From Lunatibacter salilacus (lineage in GTDB: Bacteria; Bacteroidota; Bacteroidia; Cytophagales; Cyclobacteriaceae): DNA of 64,000 nt. The DNA lies in contig NZ_VOLC01000030.1 of assembly GCF_009797935.1 (NCBI RefSeq), positions 1 through 64,000 of the forward strand. Direction: 5' to 3'. How positions within the stretch are numbered: position 1 is the first letter of the stretch; every line of letters begins with the position of its first letter. The notes below the pieces were generated by a model. That model made no database searches. It saw only the letters and a list, made by a program, of their open reading frames with translations, and was not told the origin of the DNA. This document shows, piece by piece, positions 43,189 to 51,880 of the stretch. A program made the translations under genes and the position numbers.

Positions 43189-45138
43189 CTATTCGTAAAT
43201 ACTATTCGGCCAGCTGTCGTTGGCAATATTTACATCAGGAAGGACTTTATCCGGATCTATTACTACCTTTTTTACTTCCTTGTTTGTTTTAAGCAGGTGA
43301 TTCCATTGATCTCCGCGCTGCCAGATTTCCACGGGTAGCTTGACACGCTCTTTGGAATCGTCTCCATAGGTGATTTCCATCAATACGGGCATGGGAATGC
43401 CGCCTTTGTTGGCGAGGATAATTACTTTGTTGCCACCATACGGCACCACATTCTCTATCGCCAGATCGATATTTTCGGTTCCATAAAACCACCCTCTCCA
43501 AAACCAATTTAGGTTTTCGCCAGCCACATTTTCCATCAGGTTAAAGAAGTCATTTGGCTGGGGATGCTTATATGCCCAGGTTTCAATATACGATTTGAAC
43601 GCATTGTCAAACCGTTCGTGATCCAGAATATACTCCCTTAGCATGATCAGACCAATGGCGGGCTTCATATAGGCTATCATCCCCAAGTTGGAGGTATTGG
43701 CAACATCCGGATAGGTATCGATACCTTCCCTGCTCGGATTGTTAAACCAGGAAATATACCTGCGAGTCTGATTCAGCGTGGACCCATATTCCCCATCGTT
43801 GAATTCCAGGCTGCTGTAGTGGTTGATAAAGGTATTAAACCCCTCATCCATCCAAGCATATCGGCGTTCATTAGTTCCCACGATCATAGGAAACCAATTA
43901 TGTCCAAACTCATGATCCGTGACATTCCAAAGGGAAGCCCCCGTACTTTTGTAGCTGCAGAAATTAAGGCCGGGATACTCCATACCTCCAATATCAGCCG
44001 CAACGTTTACGGCTACCGGATAAGGATATTCGTGCCATCGGCTGGAATAATGCTCGATAGAGGCTTTGGAATATTCCGTAGACCTGCCCCAAGCACCCTG
44101 TCCGTCACTCTCCGATGGATAAGCGGACTGGGCCATGGCAGTTTTGCCACTTGGCAAATCAATCTTGGCCGCATCCCATATAAAAGCTTTAGAAGAAGCA
44201 AAGGCCACATCCCTTGAATTCTTGATCCTGAAATGCCAAGTCAAGGTTCCCTCCTGCTTTGGGCGGGTTTTGGTTGGGTCTTTTAGTTCATCCGGTTTTA
44301 CAATATAAACTGTGGTGTCGCTTTGGGCTGCCAATTTCATCCTATCCTGCTGCTCTTTGGTCAATACGTCGTTGGCATTAAGCAATTCCCCCGAACCAAC
44401 CACAATATGGTCGTAGGGAACGGTTACTTTGTATTCAAAATCGCCGTAGCCCAAGTAAAACTCCCCTGCTCCCAAGTAGGGCTCGATATTCCAACCCGTC
44501 ACATCATCAAACACCGCCACTTTTGGATACCACTGGGCCAATGCGTAGATCGTGCCGTCATTGACATCCAAGCGACCCATGCGGTCCATTCCCTTTTCGG
44601 GGATTTTAAATTCAAAGTCCATGGAGATCACTGCCTGCCCACCTTTTGCAGAAATGGGTTCATCCAAGAAGACCTGCATCCGGGTATCCGAGATCAGATG
44701 ACTGTTCGAGCTGGCACTACCCCGCTTGGTGAGTTGGGATTTTACGTTCGTAATCGTATAACCGCCCTCCACGTCTCCCGAGTAGCGGTTTCCCTGAATG
44801 GGGGTAGTAAGAGTGCCTCGCGAATCACTTTTGAAGCGGTTTTGCTCTAAATGTAACCAGACAAAATCCAACTCCTCCGGACTGTTGTTTGTATAGGTAA
44901 TGGTAACTTTCCCCGATAGTGTGTGACTGCTTTCGTCTAATTTCGCCTCCAGTACATAGTCTGCTGCGTTTTGCCAATATTCCGGACCGGGCTTACCCGA
45001 AGCGGTCCTGTAGGGAGATCCCTGCCTGTAGGTGAATTCGTTGAATAATTCCTGATTATTTTTAGGTTCACGCTGTCCCCAAGCCGTAAGGTTGATTCCC
45101 ATGGCCAGGATAAAGCAATACAACAAAAGTTTTCTCAT
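43189..45138 (-). CDS. M1 family metallopeptidase (aminopeptidase N-like)
   Basis: 649-residue exported zinc aminopeptidase. A signal peptide (MRKLLLYCFILAMGINLTAWG) is followed by the M1 beta domain. The exopeptidase segment GGMEYPGLNF replaces canonical GxMEN, and the zinc site is HEFGHNW near 410 with the distal Glu near 430 in MDEGFNTF. Divergence from canonical GAMEN is common in Bacteroidota members. It would hydrolyse peptides in the periplasm. Divergent from the TonB receptor across 241 bp of A+T-rich promoter DNA. Confidence 0.92.
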   Translation of the reverse strand: MRKLLLYCFILAMGINLTAWGQREPKNNQELFNEFTYRQGSPYRTASGKPGPEYWQNAADYVLEAKLDESSHTLSGKVTITYTNNSPEELDFVWLHLEQNRFKSDSRGTLTTPIQGNRYSGDVEGGYTITNVKSQLTKRGSASSNSHLISDTRMQVFLDEPISAKGGQAVISMDFEFKIPEKGMDRMGRLDVNDGTIYALAQWYPKVAVFDDVTGWNIEPYLGAGEFYLGYGDFEYKVTVPYDHIVVGSGELLNANDVLTKEQQDRMKLAAQSDTTVYIVKPDELKDPTKTRPKQEGTLTWHFRIKNSRDVAFASSKAFIWDAAKIDLPSGKTAMAQSAYPSESDGQGAWGRSTEYSKASIEHYSSRWHEYPYPVAVNVAADIGGMEYPGLNFCSYKSTGASLWNVTDHEFGHNWFPMIVGTNERRYAWMDEGFNTFINHYSSLEFNDGEYGSTLNQTRRYISWFNNPSREGIDTYPDVANTSNLGMIAYMKPAIGLIMLREYILDHERFDNAFKSYIETWAYKHPQPNDFFNLMENVAGENLNWFWRGWFYGTENIDLAIENVVPYGGNKVIILANKGGIPMPVLMEITYGDDSKERVKLPVEIWQRGDQWNHLLKTNKEVKKVVIDPDKVLPDVNIANDSWPNSIYE

Positions 45139-45379
45139 ACAATTGAATGGTTTAGTTTCCGCTAAATTAACAACACCTTACATAAGAGAAAAATCACCGA
45201 TCAAACAATTAAAAATATTTAACCAAAAATCCTTCTAATAAACTACTTGAAATAAAACCCCAGCCTTTTCCACGTGAAATTACCTGTTAATTCCGCAATC
45301 CGATTTCAGAATTTATTTCATCAAACTTGTAAATTTGATAAGAACCAGAGTTATTTGTTCCGGTTTTAGATACATACTT

Positions 45380-47206
45380 ATGAAAAAATTCTGTTTATTC
45401 TGTTTATTTTTTCCTCAGATCCTCTTGCTAAGAGCTCAGGGTGACAGTACGGTCATGGAACTGGATGCAATGCTTATTCAGGAAAATAGGCTGGAAATTC
45501 CCTTTCACAAGAGCTCCAGAAACATCTCCGTTATTCACCGAAAAGCCTTGGAAACTACCCCGGCAAGGAGTCTACAGGAAATACTGGCCTTTACTCCAGG
45601 TGTGGACGTGCGGCAGCGGGGTGTAGGCGGTGTACAGGCGGATGTAGGTATTCGGGGCGGATCTTTCGAACAAACCCTGATGCTAGTCAACGGCATCAAA
45701 CTCTCCGACCCTCAGACCGGCCACCACATGATGAACATCCCTGTGCCTTTGAGCGGAATAGACAGGGTGGATATCTTAAAAGGACCTGCCTCCCGCATCT
45801 ATGGGCAGAATGCCTATACCGGCGCAATCAATATCATTACCTCGTTGCCTGAGACAAAAGGATTTCAGGCGGGGTTGTATGGGGGAGATTTTGGAATGCG
45901 TGGGGGAAATATTCAGATTGCCCTTCCAGTAGGAACCTTCAAGCAAACGCTGGGTGTCTCACACGACGCATCCGACGGTCATTGGCATAACTCGGACTAT
46001 AAAGTTACCAATGTCTTTTACGAAGGAGGAAAATCAATCGGAGAATATCAGGAAATAAAGGCCATGATTGCCTTTACCGACCGGACTTTCGGTGCTAACG
46101 GATTTTATTCGAGTGCCTTTCCCGATCAGTGGGAAAGTATACAAACCTACCTCACCGCTCTTAGCCATACCCTGGACCGGGACAAACTATGGATAAACAC
46201 AAGAGCCTATTGGAGAAGAAATATGGATGAATTCAGGCTAAGAAGAGAGGAACCGGCATTTTTTCAAAACATACATACTACCGATGTTCTTGCACTTGAA
46301 CTAAATGGCAGATATACCTCTACTCTAGGTACATCCGGATTTGGTGTAGAAGGCCGTACGGAGCAGATCGACAGCAACAACCTTGGCGAACGCAAACGCA
46401 CCTTATTGGGTCTATTTGCGGAACACCGGATTACCTTTTTGGAAGACGGAGATCTTCGAGCTGGAGTATATTCCAATTACTACTCGGAATACGGATGGCG
46501 GCATTTCCCCGGAGCTGAAGTGGGATATCAATTTACCGATGCCGTCAGGCTATACGGAAATGTTGGGGTAAGTTTCCGAATTCCCACCTATACCGATCTT
46601 TACTATGTCGGCCCAACCAATATCGGCAACGCAGATCTGGAACCTGAAAAGGCCATCAATTACGAAGGGGGAATTAAAATTCGAAAAAATAACTGGCGTG
46701 CGGAGGCCGTCTACTTTAACCGTCATACCAATAACCTTATCGAATGGGCGAGATCAGACGAATCCGTACCCTGGCAGCCCCAAAATTTTAATGAGGTGAC
46801 CTTCCAAGGTGTGGAGACAGGTATCAGCTACCACTTAAACACGAGCTCACGGAACCTAAGATTGGACGAGGTTAGTCTTTCATATAATTTTATCGATGCC
46901 AACCTTATCGAACAGGAGGGCAAGGAAACACGCTACGCACTCAACGCGCTCCGCAATCAGGTCATCGGCGGCATGCAGGCTTCCTACAGGGAAGATTGGG
47001 AACTAACGCTGAAAAGCCGCTATATAGAACGTATGATGCTGGATCCCTACTTCCTATTGGACGCCCGATTGGATTTTAATCGGCTAAAGACACTTGGGTA
47101 TTTCGCCGAATGCTCTAACATCACCAATTCGGAATATATCGAAGCGGGAACAGTACAAATGCCGGGCAGATGGTTCCGGGCCGGTATATCCTTCCGGATG
47201 AAATAG
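45380..47206 (+). CDS. TonB-dependent outer-membrane receptor
   Basis: 608-residue TonB-dependent transporter. After the signal peptide (LLLRAQ) comes a TonB-box-like segment (VMELDAMLIQE). The plug domain is LQEILAFTPGVDVRQRGVGG, DVGIRGGSFEQTLMLVNGIKL and VDILKGPASRIYGQNAYTGAINI. A 22-strand-type barrel follows, ending in SFRMK. It lacks the N-terminal carboxypeptidase-D-like domain of SusC types, so it is a classical siderophore/vitamin-type receptor. The ligand is unknown. The neighbouring PduO gene is far away and gives no hint. ATG chosen over an upstream TTG. A TAAATTTG box at 45330 resembles a -7 element. Confidence 0.92.
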   Translation: MKKFCLFCLFFPQILLLRAQGDSTVMELDAMLIQENRLEIPFHKSSRNISVIHRKALETTPARSLQEILAFTPGVDVRQRGVGGVQADVGIRGGSFEQTLMLVNGIKLSDPQTGHHMMNIPVPLSGIDRVDILKGPASRIYGQNAYTGAINIITSLPETKGFQAGLYGGDFGMRGGNIQIALPVGTFKQTLGVSHDASDGHWHNSDYKVTNVFYEGGKSIGEYQEIKAMIAFTDRTFGANGFYSSAFPDQWESIQTYLTALSHTLDRDKLWINTRAYWRRNMDEFRLRREEPAFFQNIHTTDVLALELNGRYTSTLGTSGFGVEGRTEQIDSNNLGERKRTLLGLFAEHRITFLEDGDLRAGVYSNYYSEYGWRHFPGAEVGYQFTDAVRLYGNVGVSFRIPTYTDLYYVGPTNIGNADLEPEKAINYEGGIKIRKNNWRAEAVYFNRHTNNLIEWARSDESVPWQPQNFNEVTFQGVETGISYHLNTSSRNLRLDEVSLSYNFIDANLIEQEGKETRYALNALRNQVIGGMQASYREDWELTLKSRYIERMMLDPYFLLDARLDFNRLKTLGYFAECSNITNSEYIEAGTVQMPGRWFRAGISFRMK

Positions 47207-47241
47207 GTGCCAGAACACAGTCTTCTTTCGGAATAACAACC

Positions 47242-47292
47242 CCAACCAATTCCTTTTACTATGAAAAAAAAGGAATTGGTTGGCGTTTTCTT
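47242..47292. terminator. Strong bidirectional terminator
   Basis: A perfect 16-bp stem, CCAACCAATTCCTTTT (47242-47257) with AAAAGGAATTGGTTGG (47268-47283), flanked by T-rich sequence. It serves the TonB receptor gene on the plus strand and the small membrane protein on the minus strand. Confidence 0.92.
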
Positions 47293-47305
47293 TTTAAAAT
47301 TGACA

Positions 47306-47521
47306 CTAACTTCTTACTTTTTTTGCCGGGCAGGTAGATAATCCCACAAGTGAATATAGGGGACAGAAGCTTACCAAGCTAGTCAACAAAAAGACGGCAG
47401 CAAGCACAATCAATATGACCCCAAGGGTCCCTGTGACAATTCCTCCAAAATAAAGGTAAATGGCAACGATGGCTAAAAGGGTGCGGACAATTCTATCCGG
47501 ATTTCCCATGTTCTTTTTCAT
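47306..47521 (-). CDS. YgaP-like membrane protein (DUF2892)
   Basis: 71-residue protein with two transmembrane helices. The family layout is MGNPDRIVRTLLAIVAIYLYF, a second hydrophobic stretch, then FCPLYSLVGLSTCPAKK. Cysteines flank the second helix as in other DUF2892 proteins. Function is unknown; in some proteins this domain is fused to rhodanese. Its ATG overlaps the TGA of the proximal mini-ORF repeat unit (ATGA). Confidence 0.9.
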   Translation of the reverse strand: MKKNMGNPDRIVRTLLAIVAIYLYFGGIVTGTLGVILIVLAAVFLLTSLVSFCPLYSLVGLSTCPAKKVRS

Positions 47522-47787
47522 CTGTTTATTTTTTGTTTTTTAATGGTCAGATGGAATCTCGCTATGATAATCATCCCACTGTGTGACGTTTTCGTCATGC
47601 TCGATTTCATGTGTTTATAATTGTTTTTCAGTTGCCACATGGAATCTCGCAATTATAATCATCCCTCCGTGCGTCGCCTGCGTCATGCTCGATTTCATAT
47701 GTTTATAATTATTTTTTAATGGTCACATGGAATCTCGCAATGATAATCATCCCAGTGTGTGACGTTTTAGTCATGCTCGATTTCATA
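47522..47787 (-). repeat. Three-unit mini-ORF palindromic repeat array
   Basis: Three units with an 88-bp period oriented toward the DUF2892 gene. Each unit has an intact frame on the minus strand: 30 codons (47610 to 47518, TGA overlapping the DUF2892 ATG), 27 codons (47698 to 47615) and 25 codons (47786 to 47709). The peptides share MKSSMT, GMIIIARFH and a Lys-rich end. Differences between units are substitutions only. Inner stem TGACG/CGTCA and outer ends CACATGGAATC/GATTTCATGTG pair. Confidence 0.88.
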
Positions 47788-47797
47788 AGACAATGTG

Positions 47798-47881
47798 TTA
47801 AAGGTGGATCAATTCCACAATTACCCAGATGATTGACAGGCAAATGATACATACCCAGAGCAATTTCATCAACGTCTTCAT
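47798..47881 (-). CDS. Possible 27-residue single-pass membrane peptide
   Basis: ATG to TAA frame encoding MKTLMKLLWVCIICLSIIWV and seven more residues: a short basic start and one continuous hydrophobic helix with two cysteines. It lies just upstream of the mini-ORF array on the same strand. It looks like small hydrophobic membrane peptides, but nothing else supports translation, and the frame extends upstream without another ATG. Confidence 0.22.
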   Translation of the reverse strand: MKTLMKLLWVCIICLSIIWVIVELIHL

Positions 47882-47972
47882 GGAACCTAAAGCTAGTCTT
47901 TTCCAACCACCCTTACCATGACTTTTGTCACCTTAGCAAAAAAATCTTGTGGCTATTTCAAGGTTTGTTCAA

Positions 47973-49451
47973 TTACATGTTTCTATTATAAAGTAACCCG
48001 TACAACCAACAGCTTACAAATCCCAGAAACAACAAACTGACAGGAAAGGCAATCAGAATAAGTAGTTGGCTGACTGATTCCAGCAACTGATCCTTACCTA
48101 TCAACATCACCGCAAGGGTAACCAAAACGATACTTATTCCCCAAAACAACCTATATCTCTTTTGGGGCTCCAGTTTACCATGGTCACTAAACATGCTCAG
48201 CACAAAGATTGCGGAGTCCACGGAGGTAATTAAAAAAGTGAAAATCAGGATTAGGCTTATTCCGTTCCCCAACCAACCAAGCGGAAATACATGGAACAAA
48301 CGGAACAAAGCGTTATAGATTGAACTTAATTCAGACGCATACAGTGTTTCGTTGTCAATCAAGGCAAAAGCATTGGACCCAAAAACAGTGAACCAGAGAA
48401 ATGTCCCCATAGCCGGGATAACCAAGGTGCCTGCCACGAATTGCCGTATAGTCCGGCCCTTTGAAATTCTAGCAATAAAAATCCCGGTAAAAGGTGCCCA
48501 AGCCAACCAGAACGCCCAGTAAAAATAGGTCCAATCGGTCAAAAAGCCCTCTGAAACCTTCGCTTCTCCCCAATTCAAACTCATGGGAATAAACTCCCAA
48601 AGGTAGCCTCCCAGCACCCAGAAAAAGGTACCAATCACGCCAATCTCCGACCCCATCAACCAAGTCATCAAAAGCAAAATCGTTGCCATGCCGATATTTG
48701 CATTGGACAGTAACCGGATGCCGGTTTTCACACCAAGGATGGCAGAGATGGTAGCCAGTATTCCGACCATAACAACCAACAAATACCCGCCGTTATCCGC
48801 CAAATGTTCCATTCCAGCCCAAGTGGAAACAGAGATTAATAATTGCCTACTTCCCAATCCCACAGCGGCAACTACGCCCAATAGCGTACCTACCGTAACC
48901 AGAAAATCCACTATAGCAGCCAAAGCGGGCTTCTTTAACCCACTAGGCAGCAAGTTTGAAACAAGTAAATTGCCTTTATGATTATAAAGCCGGGTGGCCA
49001 TGATTAAACCAAAAAGGCCATAAAAAGCCCACGGCGTAAGACCCCAATGGAAAAAGGTATATTGCAGTGCAAAGTCCGCAGGTTCTAAATAGGTGGATCT
49101 AGGTGGGTTGGCGAAATAATATACAGGCTCTTGCACAGCCCGCAACAATAATCCCGCGCCCATTCCCGTACTGTAAAGCATTGCAATCCAGGACAGCAGG
49201 GAATATTCCGGTGGACCGACACCAAGCCGAATTTTTCCAATTGGCGACAGTGCCGTAATTACCATCACCAAAACCGCTCCCAATCCCAAAACCAAATAAA
49301 ACCCACCAAAATATTCCAACGTAAATGCGGTGCCTTGGCTCAATGCCAAGCGAAAACCCTCCGGCAAGAAAAGGGAACTGCCTAGGAATGTCACCACAAA
49401 TAGAAGGGTAAACAAAAAAGATGTCCGTTGTGGATTTAGGTTAGAATTCAA
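47973..49451 (-). CDS. BCCT family transporter
   Basis: 492-residue betaine/choline/carnitine-type secondary transporter with 12 predicted helices. YSTGMGAGLLLRAVQEP carries the glycine-rich sodium/substrate motif (GMGAG). FFHWGLTPWAFYGLFG is the BCCT signature. The conserved tryptophan segment WTYFYWAFWLAWAPFTGIFIARIS forms the aromatic substrate box. It probably takes up glycine betaine or a related osmolyte with Na+ or H+. It starts with TTG because an in-frame stop lies four codons upstream and the next Met is too far in. MscL elsewhere in the window handles the opposite stress. Confidence 0.92.
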   Translation of the reverse strand: MNSNLNPQRTSFLFTLLFVVTFLGSSLFLPEGFRLALSQGTAFTLEYFGGFYLVLGLGAVLVMVITALSPIGKIRLGVGPPEYSLLSWIAMLYSTGMGAGLLLRAVQEPVYYFANPPRSTYLEPADFALQYTFFHWGLTPWAFYGLFGLIMATRLYNHKGNLLVSNLLPSGLKKPALAAIVDFLVTVGTLLGVVAAVGLGSRQLLISVSTWAGMEHLADNGGYLLVVMVGILATISAILGVKTGIRLLSNANIGMATILLLMTWLMGSEIGVIGTFFWVLGGYLWEFIPMSLNWGEAKVSEGFLTDWTYFYWAFWLAWAPFTGIFIARISKGRTIRQFVAGTLVIPAMGTFLWFTVFGSNAFALIDNETLYASELSSIYNALFRLFHVFPLGWLGNGISLILIFTFLITSVDSAIFVLSMFSDHGKLEPQKRYRLFWGISIVLVTLAVMLIGKDQLLESVSQLLILIAFPVSLLFLGFVSCWLYGLLYNRNM

Positions 49452-49696
49452 CGCCTGTTCTTAGTTGGTAATGGTTTGATTAGGTTTCAATCAAATTAAT
49501 CGATAGGGAAAAGTAACGGATTTTACCGAGAAACTTGCACCAAATTGAACGCTTTTGGTCCTATTGTGGTAATTATGTTGTTCATAAGTAAAGATGACAG
49601 CTGCACCTTTGCAGAGGTTATATTTATTTGCCTTAATCAAGCTTACAATTAGGTTTTCTTCATATCAATTGAAGAGCAACTACTAGTCGGTAACGA

Positions 49697-50818
49697 ATGG
49701 TAAAACAACCCTACGTGAAAAAAGAAACACTGATCAATAAAATCGAAAACTGTGATAATCCCTACCTATTATACCAAGTCAGGCAGCTGCTGCAACGAAC
49801 TGATGATCTAAAACCTCTGAAACAGCTGGTTTCAGATTTCCCCATTCTGGTGCAGGAGTCACCCCCCAGAGACTTGCGCGTAATCACAGGGCTCATTGCC
49901 CCGATGCAAAAAGGGTTGGTGAAATATGACACCCTTGCGGCTCCCATTTTATATTTTATTGGATTGGCCATGCTTGTCCTAGCAGCGGCTCTAATTAATT
50001 TACTATCACACGAAGGCGAAAATATTTCTGTGGCAATATTCCAAAGTAAGGTGGCCGGGATGTATCTTTTCGGATGGTCGATTTTTGTGGCAGATTTATT
50101 CGTGGTCTACTTACTATCAAGAAAGTTTTCCGTAAAACTAACAAAGGCGGACTGGATCCAGCGTTTTGCCGTTTTGCTATTTCCCCCTCTACGTATAGGC
50201 ACACCCCACCTGTTGGATCCCTCCATACAATGGATTCCATTCAAAGGATGGTCATATCGAAACGAAGGACTTTTGAAAAATCTCAAAGAAAGTTTCTCCA
50301 TCCCCATGATTGTGATTGCCCTGCTAATTATTCCCATCCTGATTATTGAATGGCAGTTTTACGACCCTGTGGAGCAATACCTTCAGGCGGATTTGGCCTT
50401 TTGGCTGGATATGGCACAGGGTTTTATATGGCTTGCCTTTACGTTTGAATTTATCCTGATGATCTCGATAAGTAGGGAAAAAGTCACCTATGCCATAGAA
50501 AACTGGATTGATTTGCTTATTATTCTGCTGCCCTTTGTTGCCTTTGTGCGAACTATCCGCTTGATAAAAATCACCAGACTTACCCAGGTGTCCCGGGGAT
50601 ATAAATTGAGGGGTTTGTTTATGAAAGCCCGGCAGGGCGTTTTGTTTGCCGGGTTTCTTTATAGAATTTTGACCTTGCAACAGTTTCAAATTAAAAGCCT
50701 CAAGAAAAAACTGGACAAAAATCAAAAAGAGCGGGAAATCCTTGAAGAGGAACTGGTTGCCTTTCAAAACCGCTTGGAGAAGACCAAAGCCAAATCAATT
50801 AGCCTGAAGGAAGTTTAG
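49697..50818 (+). CDS. Voltage-sensor-like membrane protein
   Basis: 373 residues, not a recognised standard family. A cytoplasmic helical N-terminus (1-75) precedes two groups of hydrophobic helices (about 82-170 and 202-290). The second group resembles an ion-channel voltage sensor. FEFILMIS has Glu251 (S2-like), NWIDLLIIL has Asp272 (S3-like), and VRTIRLIKITRL has basic residues at every third position (Arg285, Arg288, Lys291, Arg294; S4-like). A C-terminal coiled coil (about 325-365) could drive oligomerisation. No selectivity-filter motif (TVGYG) is visible, so it may be a sensor-only or proton-channel-like protein. ATG start; 3' end overlaps GH113 by 24 bp. Confidence 0.7.
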   Translation: MVKQPYVKKETLINKIENCDNPYLLYQVRQLLQRTDDLKPLKQLVSDFPILVQESPPRDLRVITGLIAPMQKGLVKYDTLAAPILYFIGLAMLVLAAALINLLSHEGENISVAIFQSKVAGMYLFGWSIFVADLFVVYLLSRKFSVKLTKADWIQRFAVLLFPPLRIGTPHLLDPSIQWIPFKGWSYRNEGLLKNLKESFSIPMIVIALLIIPILIIEWQFYDPVEQYLQADLAFWLDMAQGFIWLAFTFEFILMISISREKVTYAIENWIDLLIILLPFVAFVRTIRLIKITRLTQVSRGYKLRGLFMKARQGVLFAGFLYRILTLQQFQIKSLKKKLDKNQKEREILEEELVAFQNRLEKTKAKSISLKEV

Positions 50819-51835
50819 GGCCATTACCTGTTGGGCAGTTTTACCCTGAGGGGTAAAATCAGGCTGACGGTTTCTGGGGTTGGGGTACCATTTCCAGAAA
50901 TAGACGCCAGCCAACCACTCCTTTTTCCATACCGCCTCAAAAAAAGCTTCATAGCACTTGGCCTGCGCCTCTTCCGAAAGGGCTACCTCTTTCCGCTCAT
51001 TGGGCCATACCCAGGGTTCAATGGCAGCGTCCACTGTGTTACAATATCCGATCTCCGTAAAAATTACCGGTTTTTCAAATCGTATCTGAATTTTTTCTAT
51101 CGCCTTTACCTGCTTATTCCAACCCTGAACAAGGGTTTTGACATCCGGATTGATTTTAGTCGCTAGTGGGAAATAGGCTTGAATGCCTATAAAATCGAGT
51201 TCATCCCAGAAAGCTATTTTTTCATATTCGGTAAAGTTCGCCGCATAGGTGAGTTGGCCGGAATAGATCTCACGGATTCCTTGAATCAAATTCCTCCACT
51301 CCGCCTCCCGGTGCGTTGTCAATTCCAACTCCGTGCCAATGCATAAAATCGGTATATCCTGCTCTTGGGCCATGGTGGCATAGTAAAAAATAAATTCCCG
51401 ATAGGCTGTAAACCATTTTTGCCAATCCTCTTCGGACTGCATTTCTATTACCCCGGGCCAAGCTCCCTTTACCCATAGGTGGGGTTTTAGCAAACTTTCC
51501 AGACCTTTTTCTTTTCCACTGAGGGTCGTTTCACCCACACCATGACGGGACTCCCCCCACCACATCCTATCTGAATGCTTTTCCCAACGGATCTCCGGAG
51601 AATTTGGGTTTTCCTGCCAGCCGAAGGGCGTTTGCGACATATGGGTAACTCCTACTGATGTCAGCGAATCTAATTCCCATCCTTCCAAAGGCCGGGGACT
51701 CCCAACCCAACACACACCCCGGTGCTTTTCCGCCAATGGAATAACCGTCCGGTTTTCCTCGGCAGCGTTATACTGAAAGGTCAAAACCCCTAAAGATATC
51801 GGCAACAGTAAAAGCAGGAGTTTGGGTTTTTTCAT
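50795..51835 (-). CDS. Glycoside hydrolase family 113-like protein
   Basis: 346-residue TIM-barrel glycosidase. A signal/anchor helix (KPKLLLLLLPISLGVLTF) is followed by the GH113-like pattern: TPFGWQENPNSPEIRW, HLWVKGAWPG, ILCIGTELELT (proposed acid/base Glu), DFIGIQAYFPL and PVIFTEIGY (proposed nucleophile Glu). Characterised GH113 enzymes are beta-mannanases, so a mannan-type or self-made glycan substrate is possible. It is the last gene of the minus-strand cluster with the GT2 enzyme. The ATG is chosen over a TTG six codons upstream. Confidence 0.82.
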   Translation of the reverse strand: MKKPKLLLLLLPISLGVLTFQYNAAEENRTVIPLAEKHRGVCWVGSPRPLEGWELDSLTSVGVTHMSQTPFGWQENPNSPEIRWEKHSDRMWWGESRHGVGETTLSGKEKGLESLLKPHLWVKGAWPGVIEMQSEEDWQKWFTAYREFIFYYATMAQEQDIPILCIGTELELTTHREAEWRNLIQGIREIYSGQLTYAANFTEYEKIAFWDELDFIGIQAYFPLATKINPDVKTLVQGWNKQVKAIEKIQIRFEKPVIFTEIGYCNTVDAAIEPWVWPNERKEVALSEEAQAKCYEAFFEAVWKKEWLAGVYFWKWYPNPRNRQPDFTPQGKTAQQVMALNFLQAN

Positions 51836-51880
51836 GGGTTTTGGGATTAGCAAGCGCTATATTCTCATCCGACGTTTCCT

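Noticed and set aside
45330..45337. TAAATTTG as a firm promoter of the TonB receptor
   Set aside because: It matches a -7 box, but no -33 TTTG is found at proper spacing; mentioned only within the gene entry.
47709..47906. A single 65-residue protein covering the distal repeat unit
   Set aside because: Its second half is the repeat mini-ORF, which begins at its own ATG (47786) as in the other units; the first half is unrelated upstream sequence.
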